Position numbers and translations under genes: made by a program. 64,000 nucleotides of DNA from Phorcus lineatus. Its lineage: Eukaryota; Mollusca; Gastropoda; Trochida; Trochidae. The stretch covers positions 27,167,729 to 27,231,728 of the forward strand of contig OV121096.1 in assembly GCA_921293015.1 (NCBI GenBank), read 5' to 3'. The notes under the pieces are model-generated. The model had not been told where the DNA came from, did not search any database, and was given only the letters and a program-made list of their open reading frames with translations. How positions within the stretch are numbered: the stretch's first letter is position 1; each line of letters opens with the position of its first letter. Below, piece by piece: positions 1 to 13,479 of the stretch.

Positions 1-490
1 TTTCAGATTCAATTGGTAATAGAAATGACTTAAACACTATGATATTATACGACTGTCCTTAGTCATATTCACCATAATAAATAAAGTTTAATTGGCCAAA
101 ATAAATGAATAAAAACTATGATAAATAATTCCATTGTCCTTAATGATTTTCAATATACTAATTCAGATTCATTTGGCAAAATGAATGCTTAAACATTATA
201 ATTTGACTCTTGCTAATCATATTCACCATTATATTCTGCTACGTTTGGTAAAGAAATGACTTAAACACTATGAAAAATAAAATTATATTCATTATACTAT
301 TCAGATGATAAAATTGGACTATCGCAAGCTTCATTCAACACAATATAATTTCGGGACCATTTGGTAAATGGAATGACGACTGTCGTATTCAGTCTTAATC
401 ACCATGAAATTTAAGGTTTATTTTATACAATGAATGACCAAGTAACCATGAAGAACAGGAATGTCGTTAACCTTATTCACAATAATCTAT
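1..490. repeat. Degenerate tandem repeat, unit about 80-100 bp
   Basis: Diverged copies share the order TTCAGATTCAATTGG, AATGACTTAAACACTATGA, then a TGTCCTTA/TCATATTCACCAT block. They begin near 1, 90, 161, 237 and 350. The copies have many small indels, so the array is old. It touches the window start and may extend further left. Confidence 0.55.
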
Positions 491-3400
491 GTAATCATTA
501 AAACGACTAAATCCCAATGAAGATTTTAAAAGCACTTATGAGCTATGTCAATAATTACTGTCTGTAATAATCGAACAAGTAGCTAATATTACTGATAAGT
601 ATAAAAGGAAAATAATAAAGTTTAAACGTGAAACAGTCCGGTGGAGAAAAAAGTTCAACACTCAACGGTCTCAAAGAACTTTGTTCCCTAAAACAAAAAA
701 ATACATAAAAGCCTCCAAAGTAATTCCGCCCTAAATGCTTACACTAGTTGTCGATAAAAGGTTAAATATAGTCTTAATTGACAATAAGACAATTTTCTTA
801 AAAACGCAATCGAAAAAATGCTTAGCACAGTCCTTTAACTTTAATCGGGGAGAAATACGATTCTCACTTATAAACAATATATATTATGAAAACATTTGTT
901 TTTCGAATCTTTACAAATAACACACACTTATCTACATTTATTTATATGATACACAGTACATGTTAATAACAGAAAGTAATTTTGAAATACTGAGCAGATG
1001 ACCTTTATAAACAGAGGATGTTATATTCGTCCCCTTGTCATCCTGTGTAGGACACGAGAATCTAAATATTGGTATTTCTCGAGCGACAGCGAGCGAAACA
1101 GTAAGGGTATGTCGTTGATATAGTATAAAAGTCTTGATACAATATTGATGTATTAACCATGACAGCGATCTGATGTTACATACGAAATACTGTCGTACTA
1201 TTGGCCTAATGGCCACTCTATGAAGTAAATCTGTCTGTCTTGATAAAATGTAATTTAACAACAAAAACATGAATTGAGGAAAGAATACAAAATCAACTTC
1301 ACAAAAAGGCTATCCGCCGTTAACATTATTAAAAGGAAAAGTCACTGACGAAACCTAACGTCAAAGAATTATATAAATACGACAAAGTGATATCTTGAAA
1401 TCACATCACACTTGTAATACATAAAGCAGATATGACAATATATTATTTTCAGGTTATTTACATTCGATACATTCAACAAACTAATTCAACAGAAGAGCAT
1501 CTAATGCTATATCAATATACCTACTTCTTTCAGTAATAATAACACTCATAAACTGAAAATTGCATCTTGATAACCTGAACTGTTTAGAAGTTATAAACAG
1601 GAACAAACTTGTAGCAATATCTCTGAAACAATTTGAATTTTTAAACAGAAATCAAATTATTAATATGGCAATCTGTCCTCTACCCGTAACTCTGCCTGCT
1701 TAACATCAAAATATGTAACACATCAAAACATATTTTTTCTAACCATTGTTAACGGTCCAAAGTCACTTAATTGTAACATTACTTTTTTCAATAAAACACA
1801 GTACTGGTGTAGTCCTATAGATATAACACTATAAAATACATTAAAATTGTGTGCTGAATTTTGTCGATAATTTCCTACGGATATAACAAAATTTATACGG
1901 GGTATTAAAATCAAAAACGTTTTATAACCTCTCAACATTACAATCTTGATTCTGATCCAAACGTAATGAACATTTTTAATCGCCTGAGCAAAATACTGCT
2001 GTATAGCATTTTACGGAGGGAATTTTTTATTCTTAACCAAAATGAAGATTAAAAAGGAACTCAACATTATAATTCGCCTGTATTTAAGGGTGGCTTTGAG
2101 CAATCTAATGAACCTGATTCCGAATCTTTGAAATAAGCAAATAAGGTGGAAGACAAAAACTAATGTTGCAACAATTCATACACCTCTTACAACTTCTGAT
2201 ACCGCAATCATAATTCATTTATATTCAAAAAATTTTAAGGTGATCCAGGCATCTCAAGGTTTGCTTCAAAATCGTAAATTCTTCTTCAAGTATTTGACTC
2301 AAAACCACACATGTGTATGATAATAAGTATCACACAGTCGTCTTGAAGTATCCTCAAATGGCCATGCGATGTCTCAAATGAATGAAATATCTTAGAATAA
2401 TATTTTGAATAAATCTATGAAGCGTAACTTTAGGTTGTAGATTTCGAAAGTCAATGAGAAAGTTCTGAGATATGTATAAACTACGTAAAACACAAAATAT
2501 TATTGACTTTCAAAATGAACATTTCGTGGCAGAATATCTTGAAATATGTGAATGTATATCACATGACATAGCATACAGTAATGGTCGTTGTTTGAGAAAT
2601 GAATACGAAAGTACGAACATATAGAAAAACAAACAAACTTATGAATCGTAAACAGTGACTAATTTGACTTTTGGTAGCTGCTGGGGACAATAATTGAACA
2701 TTCATGGCAAAATATTTTGAACTATCTATATCACAGGACATGAGACAGTTTATAAATAATTGCTAAATCAACAAATAATCACATACTATTCATCGTTTCA
2801 TATCCAAATAACATGTAATACATTCCACTTGAAATTCATCTCGGCTCATTTGTACAAAGCAATATATTTCATCTATATTCAATCTGACCCCTTTGCATGT
2901 AATCACCTTACAGTAAGGCTTAATCCATGGTATAACAGAGAAAATCATCTTCTAGGGGACTCTGATAAGATTTTCAAGGTCTAGTTCCCTAAAGCTATGT
3001 TAGCTAAAATAAAGGAAACCTTGTTGTTGAACAAGTGCTTCATTGATTAAATGCTAAAACTGCTTTGAAGAACGAACCCCTCTTATAAATCTCATATGTA
3101 TCATAACACATAATGATATAGTTCATTCCATAATGGAATACAATTTCGGTATCACATGTTCATTCATTTGGCAATACTGATTGATGATGTTTCAAAGATG
3201 GTTTGAAACTATAAAACTTCGAATAGCAACCCGGGCCACCCGTCACTACACCCAATACAGCGGCATGTAAAGTGCTTGTACCGATAGGTAAGTCTCTCAT
3301 CTGAGCGTTGCTGCCTTCAAACTAGGCTCTGGAGCGATATTGCACGTAAGGTTTGGAGGAAGTACTTAGCTTTTTGCACGAGGTTTTGCATGACATTTTG

Positions 3401-4064
3401 CAAGGCTCTGTGGACGATGTAACGTTTGTCACGGCGGTTTTCCACGACGTTTTTGCGAGGTTTAACTTTCTATTTTAATGTTGAAACTTTAATTTGACCA
3501 TTTAAGAATTTCCTCCTTTGGCATTTTTTCGGTGTTAATTCCTCTCATTACTTTTTAAATGAAACTAACATTACTTGAGTTACATTAATTCAAACGAAGA
3601 CAACGATTAACTATTGTTTTACAGACAGCTGCAATACCATCGACTTCGAAAAGGAGCATTGATAGTAATGATAATAAAATCTTATAATTTTTCAAGGAAA
3701 AGACCCTTGTGTTAGACAGCGGCAGGATAAGCAACCGAACAAATAAAATTGTTGATAAACTTATAAATATCAAATATTTTGCAAATATCAAATCGACCTT
3801 TCCGGAAAAAGCCCCAAGTCGATTTTACCCAGTACCCAGCCAGTACACCAGTCGAAATTCTTTTGACAGTGCCTGACGTAAATCGAACGAATTATCTAGA
3901 CCAAGCAGAGTTCGCATAAACGTCAACCTCATCGAGATTTGTCTCAGGTAGTACCTTCCCCTGTAATTCATTCACTCATTCGGAGACACGTTTTTTTCTT
4001 TCACTCGGGGCGCGGCATCTATTCGAAGTTTTAAAGCTTGAACTCTTAGGGCCACCTCGTCTGA
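491..4064. other. AT-rich non-coding spacer
   Basis: No exon is recognisable on either strand. It holds one copy of a small hairpin-like dispersed element near 1015-1150. There is also a weak duplication (about 2520-2580 against 2690-2750) sharing a 'gaatatcttgaa...tatatcaca.gacat' pattern. The last few hundred bases should include the 3' untranslated region of the deaminase gene that ends at 4065, but I could not identify a polyadenylation signal with confidence. Confidence 0.5.
1015..1150. repeat. Dispersed hairpin-type element, copy 1
   Basis: The core CGAGCGACAGCGAG at 1080-1093 recurs at 12028-12041. Flanking blocks (a 'ttatattcgt.ccc..gtcat' stretch, an ACACGAGA stretch, and TAATATT-G-TATTTC before the core) are also shared, so the two loci are copies of one small element. 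Only part of the terminal inverted repeat is visible here. Confidence 0.4.
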
Positions 4065-7000
4065 TTAAGAGAAGCTGTCGACGTGGTAGTTGTCGTCGAC
4101 GGAGTTCCAAGGTCCGTACCCACAGGACTCGAAGTGTTGGTACAAACGGCTTTGGGCGGCTCTGTAGTCCTCAGCAAGGTGCTTGGCCTCCTTGTAGGAC
4201 TTGTTCAAGAGGTCTGGGCGCTCGAACTTCTGACAGAGCGTCCGGAAGTTTGTCAAAAAAGCTTGTTTTGTCAGCCTTGACGTCATACCTTGGTTGGATC
4301 TGGAATTGTGATGTTTGGTAGTTGATACATTGGACTCTGTCTAAACTGGAACCTCTTTATTCAAACGTGTTCTCTAAACCGACATGTTATGCATGGGGTG
4401 GGCTGGAGGCTGTGAGTTAGTTTTCATGTCATCAAGGACCATTCATTTTACACGGTTACAATAAGGACGATGCAGATAATAGAAAAATGAGGCGTTAAGT
4501 GGAAATACCATACGGGTACTGTGACCTTCATACTTCAACAAAATCACGATAAGAAATGATAAGATATAATAATATAGGACTTGACAAGATAATCATTTGC
4601 ACAGTGACACAATCTTTGAATGTACAAAGATGAATATAATCATGAAATATATTTAAAAGTCTCAAAGCAAACCCTCCTGACATCACATTAAGTCATCTTC
4701 TTGTACACTTACCCTCCAACCATGGCTCCCGTCATGCCGTCAATAACCTCCACCCCGGCGTCTCCAAAGGTCCACGTGACGTAATACTGGCGGGATTTAT
4801 TGATATTGTAGTTGTCATGGAGATCCTCGTGCGGGTAGAATATTTCTGGTGTGTTCACACGATATGGATATTGCATACGATCGCGCAGGTCACCGGAAGT
4901 CAGCCGACCGAACATGGCGCGTGGAATGTGTTCTCTTTGGTCTCCAGAGTAACTTCCTGTTTACAAAAATATGATATCTTATTACGATAATTTAAAAGAA
5001 ATAATTTTGTTAAAGCTAAAATAGAAAACTGAAATGAAATATATGTTTGGAATCCCTGGGCCTCCTGTGTTAGAAATCCTTATATGGAAGGTAGTGTATA
5101 AACATTTATTTCCTATAGCTATAAATTACCTGACACAAAAACTCCTAATACATGATCAATAGCTTGAATTAAATTCATGCTCCTTTGCTCCATGCTCATG
5201 CTTCTCGGGTTAGTGCTTTCACATTTCACCTTATGTGAGTAAAATAAATCGTTGTTAATTGATTATGAATAAATGATTTAGAAAATTGTATACCCAAAAG
5301 ACCAAAAGACAACAAAAAATTATGACAGATTCCTGTATATATTTCCAACATCATGCATATATCTCGCACACATGTGTCAAGTGTAATAATTTGTGTTAAA
5401 TATTTCCTATCAATTTTTCCAATATTTAGCACATAAAAATAGGTATATTTTTCGAATTTGTAAAAAAGTCTCCCCATTCAGAAAATAGTAATATTTGTTC
5501 AGAACATACGAATATCACACAGTTTTATATTCACTGAAGGCGCTTACCCTTGTCATCTACAGAACATATTAGAATTTTTAGTTGAAAAGAAGTCCATAAA
5601 TATCCAAATGACTACAGACCATGACTTGTCTTACCTATAATGACAGATTGTAGGTACATTGGATCCACGAAGTGACTCAGTAGCGCCCCCTGGAGTCCTA
5701 GAGCGTTCCAGCGACAGATCTTGTCGGAGCAAGTCATGATGCGGAGTCTCTCCATTCCGTCCTCTCCAGCCGGGATATAGGAGTCAGTCGGGATAGCACC
5801 CTCACCTGACAGGCAAAATTTGGCAAAATATAATACACTTAATCATTATCAGAGCATACTAAATGAATTTTGTTAAATATCATTTTCATTTAACAATTAT
5901 TTTGTATCAATAAATCCGAAGAGGATCGATATTTATCTATTTCAGGAGTGTGAAAATGGTATTACACGGAAGCAAGTTTAGTATCCTGCTTCATACTCAT
6001 AAAAAGTTTAGTTACTTGAGTATGATTAAGGTTTCCGCGCTATAAACATGTTCTAATTACTAATGACAATAGGAATTAAACATCCTGCCAGCTTAACGCT
6101 ACGTCTGTAGAGAATAGTTGTACTGTAGCAAACCTAGGTGATATTTGACGGCGATAACATGAGAAACCTGGCACCTACATATATTTTATTCCTGATATTC
6201 AATTGAACTTACCATCTTCAATGATTGTCCTAAGTTGGCCTTGTTTCCGGATGGCCTTCAGTCTAGTAGGACCATTTCTGAATTACATCAACCATTGGTA
6301 TAAACCACCTTTATATAGACTCAGTTCATATGTATTGTAATAAAGATGATAAGACATAGGACACCCTGGATTTTGGCCATTGAATGAGTAACAAAACGTA
6401 GATAGGTTGAAAATAAAAGGGTGCTAAATCTGAGCCAAACTCTGATATTTGGTAGGATGGTTAAAACAATGTAAAAATAGATTGACATTTAGCAGCATAA
6501 ACAACGCAACTTTCTTTCTAAACTTTAAAACATTGTGTCTGTCACATCCATTCAATCGTTCCTTGAATTTACCAATTAAATTGTGAAGCAGCTGGCAGTA
6601 TGTCCTTGAAACTTTCTAACCAAATAATACATAGGAAATAAATGCAACCTTCTCACCCTATGGTTGGGAAGGCGGAAGCGTCCCCGCAGGGAGGACGGCT
6701 GATGTAGAGATGCAGTTTAACGTCATCACGGATCCGCAGTTTCCCCGTTTCTGGGTTCCTCTCAAAGAGATGATGACCTCGCCTGTCCTCGTAGCGTTCT
6801 AGTTGCTTGTAGAGGTATCTGGCAAGAAGACACATGTTACAGAATGTTTAACCAATAAATAGTTAAAGACACTGTAAAACGTTTTCTTAGGAAAATGTGT
6901 GAATATCATGAAAATGAAATAAAATGCTACGAAGTGCAAGACAGTCTTTTAAATCAGTACATAGATAAGTACAGTATAAAGGTGTTCACACAAAAATGTT

Positions 7001-10000
7001 TTCTTCGTTTACAGGTAAACGGATTCATTATTGAGATGTTGTTCCACTGAAGAAAGTATATTATGCAAAAATAATAATTCATAGTAAACATTTAAAAAAA
7101 TAGAATTTAAAAAACTTACTACAATTCCTTTAAAGATAATGAGTTCTTTTAATGTGAATATTTCAATTATGATATTACAAGCCCTTATATATTGCCATGA
7201 TCAACAAGTCCTGTGACACGAGGAAATGGGGTATGAGTTCTTTGCTTGTTATGATATTCAGAGCTTCATGATTGGAATCCGGTTCTGAAGGTACAAGTTC
7301 AACGTTCAAAATGAGCTCCTCCCGAAAAAATAAATATGGTGCATGAATGGAACAATCTTAAAATTCCAATCACTTCGACTAATTGCTTTCGGTCCTCTCA
7401 AACTTTTCAAACATAGAAGGTACAACCCCCTTTTTACCTGATAAAGGCTCGTCTGGCGATGATTTCAGCATGAGAATGGACGATCCTACTTCCATCCTCG
7501 GGGATGTGTTGATGCAGAATACAGCGGTTACCTAGTAGCGTGATGATATGTTTGTTTGTTAGAATTTAGTTTTAATACTGATCTAGTGAATGTTGGTTAT
7601 AGCAATGTTTCCGTACAAAGGAAATGATAATTTAAAATTCTATTTTTTTCTGAAAAACTTAAACCTTTTAGAAAAGAATAGCAAAGATTTTTATGATTCT
7701 TAAATTCGAAATGAAAGTATTTTTTCTAATGGATAATTATATCTTGTTGGCTTGACATGATTTTACAAATAGATCCAATGATTACTTTGTCAAAAATGTC
7801 ATTTTATAATTAAATTTTTGCCAGTTTTTAAAACGCCAAATTGAAATTGAATAAAAAATACAAAACAAAAACGTTCACCATTATTTACAATATTCATGCG
7901 TCTCAAGGGAAACCAGATAAATAAATCAGGCAAAGAAAATCAATAATGGCGACTATTGATAGGTATAACCATCACATCAATAGCCAAATCATGCCAAATC
8001 AAAAATAAAAAAGACCAAAAACAAATACGACAGACATGCAGAAACCAAACAAAATCAGCATTAACGTGCACCGAACTCAAAACAGTGCAAACTCTAACAC
8101 TTCTATAAATTACCTCCCTTTGGTTCCCTGGAAAATAAATAATTTTGATTCTGGTTACAAATCTACATCAATTTCCTGTCTCAAATGATCTTTTCCCGTA
8201 TTATTTACAGTATTTTGTGGCAGTAAATCGTAGTTTGCTGCTTTGTAAAATATGGCCGACACACTTAGTTCAAGAACCATAGTCCATGTATACTTAGATC
8301 TTTCCACCGATATCATTGGTTAGAGGTTAGGAATGTACCACCCTCGTCCATATCATTATCCAATAAAATTTGTTATAAAATCTAACTACTGTTCTAAAAG
8401 GCATGGGTGCATCACATTGACCTAAAAAATGTTAACTTTAAATTACATCAATGATAAAAAAAGAAATAGCTTTTCTTTAAATAATATATTTCAAGTACAG
8501 TCTGTGCACTTAAATCTAGTCGAAACCCCCAACAATTTCCTGAAAATGTGTATTGATTCGGAATGTTTAAAAAATGATTTCCATAAGTTTTGGTGTAAAA
8601 TATGACAAGGGTTCACAGCTGTCTCCTATGTTACGTTAGCACAAACAACTTCCGTATTTGAATATGAGAGATGTAAATACATTCGACTTTTGTATCCTTT
8701 GTGAGGAGATGATAATCATTACAATAATAAACCATTCAACAAGTCACGGTGAAGACATGTCTACATTGGAAATAACAGATACCCAAACTGACAAACTCTT
8801 TTAGAAGATATTATTGGGGAAAAAATATTTCCGCATCCTTCCCATACTGAAAACAAGCTGATAAAAAACACATATAATTGAATTTTCCCCATGCCTTATA
8901 AAAAAACCCAAAGTAAGCCCATTATAGTTAATCCTTGTGAATGGCATCTTTGATTAATTTACATGGCTCTCAGTATTTGTTTTTGTGTTTGTATCTCATT
9001 AACTTTCGGTATTTGGCATATTTAAACTTCATGCGTAAAACGCGTACATAAAATTTATGTATCTTCAAACTTTTAATGTGAATCGTGTTATCATATAGAA
9101 TTAAGCATCTTATATATACGTGATAAGAGAAAGAAAAAATACATTATATCGCAATCTGATGTTTTACCATGACATGGTTGTCTGATCAGCCTACCATAAA
9201 AAATATGTTGCATAAACAGTAAAATTGTTCAACAGTGATTTGATTTATTTTGGAAGTTGGACACTACTCAGGAATGTTCTTAGTTTCTCTGTAATGACGT
9301 TTTTATTTTTAAGCATGTGTGTCATTGGTGCTTAGTGTTGTTACCAAAATAACACTGTCCAGAGATTATACCGTATTTCCTGGAGACAAACTCGGATGTT
9401 CCTCTCTCAGCTTGAGTTTAAAGAGTTTTGATTATCTGAGCAGAACTAAATTTATCTATAAATCTCTCTTAATCTGAAAGACGCTGTCTGTTGTAGTAAG
9501 AATACAACCTATATTACATTTGAAAAGAAGTATCCATTAGTGACGCGTCTATTTGACACATTCTCTTAGTCTATCAGGTAGACCTTAATCATGTTCCTCT
9601 TGCAATATTTACCATCATCAGGTACGAAAATACCCCAGATTAGTTCTTATTATCACGTACCCGTTCCGAGCCCGACAGCCACAAATCTCCCATGATGCAT
9701 CTCGAGAACAATGGCTGCTGCTATCTTGTCCTTAGTGTAGTAGACGAGTTGTGTCTCCTCAGCCAACTGCAGCACTCCACGGGTTAACAGTTTTATCTTG
9801 TGGGCGTGGCTAATTTCAGTGTCATTCTCCAATAGGTTGTTCTGGTTGAAGAAATGAATGGAAAAAAACTTTTAAAAAAATAAAATTCAGAATATACATT
9901 TTTTAACATAAAATATCTGTGTGAACAATTATACATTTAAAAAACCTACAAAACTATATACTACTTATATATATTATGTGATTGACTTATTTAATATCCA

Positions 10001-12602
10001 TACTGACCATTTCGAAGTTGGCTTCTTTTAATCGCTTGCGTCCCTTGTCAAATATGGCCTTGAGTGATTTTTCAGCCGCTTCTTTCTTCGCGACCTTCTT
10101 TGATGACCCGACCCCGTCCGCATACTGGAACCCATCTACTATAGCAGCCGTGTGGAAGCTAGTATGAGGAACAGTCAAGGAAGGAATACAAAATTATCTA
10201 TTATCAGTGTAATATGGTGCACTCATACTTGACGTGGATAAAACAAGATTTGCACTTTAATGGTGAAACTTTAGCAGCGGTAAAATTTTCCAATTTCAAG
10301 GTGCCTGTTTTTAAAGTTTCAAATCCGCTCTTATAACTTCCGTTTGTAAAGGTTTACAATTGAATATGTTCGATGTACTCAAAGTCCTCAGCTCTGATTT
10401 CAAATGAAAAGGCATTTCTGGCGCATGAGTGCACACCAACATGCAGACCAATGGAATATGTCAGGTATATCGTCACTGAGATGAAGTGTTAACGTTGGTC
10501 TAATGCAAAACAATTTTTATAGCGAAATTCCTCTAGATTAGAATATTTACCAGGAGGCATGGTCGGGGCCTGTCCTTGTGAAATCCGTGAACTCCACAGT
10601 TACCTCCCTTGTCTGCCCATACTCCATGAGCACACTGACGGGATCACGATCGCCGTATAGGGAGGAGAAAGACGGGTTCCCGCCATTAGACATGGCCGCG
10701 GTGCCTGCAGGGACGAAGATTATGCGATAAAACGAGGACATTTCATATTGATTAACGTCGTAATAATAGAGAAATTGAAATATCAAAATAGATTATGGAA
10801 ATAAGTATTTTTGGTCTTTTGTGCGCAAAACATATACACCTTAAAAATCATCAAACTGAACATAAGGGAGAGTATTCCATGGATTTAGTAAATAATTGTC
10901 AAAAATAATGATCAAAGTGCACCCACTGTAAATATGATTTGAACATCACGTATCATCGTCTCTAAAAGGATGAGCATAATAACTTTCAATACAACATATT
11001 CAATTTGGAAGTATTGTATGAAATTACATAACCTACAATTACATGTATCATTTATCTTTGCAGTCGAATTCAGTATGTCACTTCTTTGGGCTGTTACATA
11101 CATCTAATGAACAAACTTTCTTTAACTTTACTTATGTTCTTAAGAAGTGACTCAGTATATATCAGAGGACCTATAATATCTCTCTGTCGAACTCCATCTG
11201 AGCAAAGCCGAAGATGAAATTACGAAAATTTAGAATTCGCGATTTAAAAAAATTCTTCAAAATGAGTTATCATAGAAATTGCTATAAGTTTTCAATATAT
11301 GTTCCTTATGTTTGCAAAGATGAAAAATTCTGTAACCATATTTCCTCCATAAAACTATGTTGCTGAAGTCAGTGATTTTAGAGTATAAGAGAGGTCAGTG
11401 GTTTCTAAGGGAGAGTACTCCTTCATCATGTGCAGAGAGTCAGATTAAGATAATTTCTCACATAACATTACTTCACACCATCGCAAACTAATAGCTAATT
11501 ACCGTTTTATCTCCAAGCTGAAATATTCATCATGTTAGCAATAGGGACTATACGACCAAAATATTGTTAGTAAGCAAGGCCTAATTTGTTATCATGTTTT
11601 CAAAATAACAGATAAAGACATAATGATGTCATCAAATGAAATCGTATGAACATATCTATTAGGTTATTGACATTGATAACGTTACCTTGATATAAAAAAT
11701 AACCATTGCTATATAGATTCTATTTATATTCTCAAATCACATTGTCTTATCTAAGTTATGGTGAGTACACGAATGCCCAACGGTTAATTTGGAGTACTTC
11801 ACTGTTTGGAAGACCTGATCTTGTTTCAAAGAAAACATATATCGACACTTTTATACAATTTACTTAATTTCAGTTAATAAAACCTGGTTACTAAACTTCT
11901 CCTTACAGAGATAAACCTATAGAGTAAAGAGTGTATAAATGATTCAAGATTATGTATATAGAGGATATTATATCAGTGTCAATGACATACTATGTTTACC
12001 ACACGAGAGCTTAATATTTGTATTTCCCGAGCGACAGCGAGGGACATACTGATATTATGCCATGAGTGTCGTAAACATAGTATGTCATGGGCACGAATAT
12101 GATACTCTGTTAATTACCGAAGGCAAAGGAACTAATCAAATACATCATCCAAGCAAATAAATAAGCGCATTTAGTACACAACGTCATAGGCGAACTGTGA
12201 CGTTAAAGCATTGTTTTTGACGTGAGGTCACAATATAAAAGTGTTATTTTGCCCTAAGGCATCGTATGAAAAATATTACCCCCTATATGATTTGCCCTCG
12301 TAGGTAATAAAAACATTTATCAAATGCTCATTTATACTTCGAGGAGAATATATATTTACAGATTGCCTCAGTTCACTTGATTCAGAAAATTAAATCAAGT
12401 ACATTCCATCACTTAAATCTTGCCTAAGAAGCATTCATATTTCTGATGATAACGATAGGGAGTATACGATCGATGTACAACAGTTTGGAAGACCTACTGT
12501 TATCAGTTAAGGAGACAACTGTCAGGCATTGAGAAATACTTTTAACGTATTTAACATCATTAATAAACATATTCAGTTACCTTTTCTTCTCCAAGCAGCC
12601 AT
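4065..12602 (-). CDS. ADAR/ADAD-family adenosine deaminase with one dsRNA-binding domain
   Basis: Ten coding exons: 12602-12581, 10704-10551, 10158-10008, 9841-9661, 7531-7438, 6818-6657, 6277-6213, 5805-5635, 4956-4713 and 4299-4065. They join in frame at GT..AG junctions to give 492 residues. The start is fixed by exon 1 (MAAWRRKG) splicing in phase to a dsRBD. That domain spans about residues 21-105 ([11 protein letters not shown] ... [19 protein letters not shown]) and is itself split by an intron. The rest is a complete adenosine deaminase domain. The zinc ligands are H190 (in HAEIIARR), C245 (PPCGD) and C302 (TCSDK), with catalytic E192 and the flipping-loop glutamate E278 (GEG). Many inositol-hexakisphosphate contacts of ADAR2 are kept (RR after HAE, SDK, RWN, Y-EAK, terminal GPW), though the ADAR2 segment YQAAK reads YRAAQ. 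ADARs convert adenosine to inosine in double-stranded RNA. The single dsRBD and short N-terminus resemble vertebrate ADAD1, which is considered non-catalytic, whereas this copy keeps every catalytic residue. No Z-alpha domain was found. Confidence 0.9.
7539..9660 (-). other. Large intron 4 of the deaminase gene
   Basis: About 2.1 kb of AT-rich sequence lies between exon 4 (ending 9661) and exon 5 (starting 7531). I see no internal gene, no long repeat and no clear transposon ends. The other introns of this gene are 0.3-1.9 kb and equally featureless, apart from a hairpin element in the intron between exons 1 and 2. Confidence 0.5.
11955..12120. repeat. Hairpin-type element, copy 2, with long inverted arms
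   Basis: The left arm (about 11957-12003, containing GACATACTATGTTTAC) is inverted at about 12068-12115 (GTAAACATAGTATGTC), with flanking similarity on both sides. The loop carries the core CGAGCGACAGCGAG (12028-12041) shared with the copy near 1080. It lies in intron 1 of the deaminase gene. It looks like a small foldback MITE with no coding capacity. Confidence 0.55.
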
Positions 12603-12892
12603 GATGCTGATGTTCACGCTGGTTAGTTTAAGACTGAGTGTAAGGAGTTAGGAGGATTTATTCTGTTATCATCTTACAGAGATAACAGTGGGTACTTGTA
12701 TATTGTTGTTAAACTGGGTCCACACGTTGGGACTTGATAAGGTGATAACAGGTAATATTTTAATGTGTTATCATTCTGCCTCGGGTGAGATAATAGAACT
12801 ATATGTGGTTAAACTAAATGATAAAGTCAGCTGAATACGAGGAGTATCTATCCTTGACGTTGAATGTATGAATTGCATTAATAACTTTGTAA
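12603..12892. promoter_or_regulatory. 5' flank of the deaminase gene
   Basis: This is the sequence immediately upstream of the deaminase ATG (12602, minus strand), and the untranslated leader and promoter should lie here. I see no convincing TATA or initiator element. The start site is assigned by position only. Confidence 0.3.
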
Positions 12893-13476
12893 AAAGGACA
12901 GAAGCATAGATAAATAAGGTGATTTCACGAAAACGAAAATAAATGTTACCTAGTCAATCAAAAGGGGCAGTTTTAAAAACTAATGCACCATGTTCAGTTA
13001 AGCTTTGCCAATCCACTGCCTAACCTCAAATGATTAAAAGGTGTTCACACAAAAATAGCTGTGGTTTTTGCTTGATATTTGACACTTTCTTTTATATCTA
13101 GTAGCAGTTTTAAAAACTAATGCACCATGTTCAGTTAAGCTTTGCCAATTCACTACCTCACCTCAAATGATTAAAAGGTGTCCACACAAAAATGGCTGTG
13201 GTTTTTACTTGATATTTGACACTTTCTTTTATATCTAGTAGCAGTTTTAAGAAATAATGCACCATGTTCAGATAAGCTTTGCCAATCCACTACCTCACCT
13301 CAAATAATTAAAAGGTGTCCACACAAAATTGGCTGTGGTTATAGCTTGATATTTGACACTTTCTTTTATATCTAGGTGTGAGCGGGTTAAAGTAATGAGA
13401 AGTTTGACCCTCTGAGGATATTTTAATTGGCATCAACTAATTTTCAATAAGATGTTAAAAAATTGCTTCTACCCCT
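12893..13476. mobile_element. TTAA-type MITE with internally triplicated segment
   Basis: This is the reverse-orientation relative of the element at 29786-30142. Both share 'ACGAAAACGAAAATAAAT', 'GCACCATGTTCAG', 'AGGTGTTCACACAAAAAT' and a following TTTGATA-TGGACACTT block. The right end is followed by TTAA (13477-13480); the left flanking TTAA has decayed. About 131 bp of interior is repeated in tandem three times (about 12969-13098, 13100-13229, 13230-13375). There is no coding capacity. Confidence 0.65.
12969..13375. repeat. Three tandem copies of a 131-bp MITE segment
   Basis: Each copy begins GCAGTTTTAA, continues with GCACCATGTTCAGTTAAGC or a near match, then TTAAAAGGTGTYCACACAAAA, and ends near TTTTATATCTAG. 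The copies differ at only a few positions, so the amplification is younger than the element carrying it. Confidence 0.8.
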
Positions 13477-13479
13477 TTA

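Noticed and set aside
4280-4300. Alternative acceptor of the last deaminase exon just before GTATGACG
   Set aside because: It gives the wrong frame; the acceptor before ATCCAACCAAGG keeps the frame and the family sequence.
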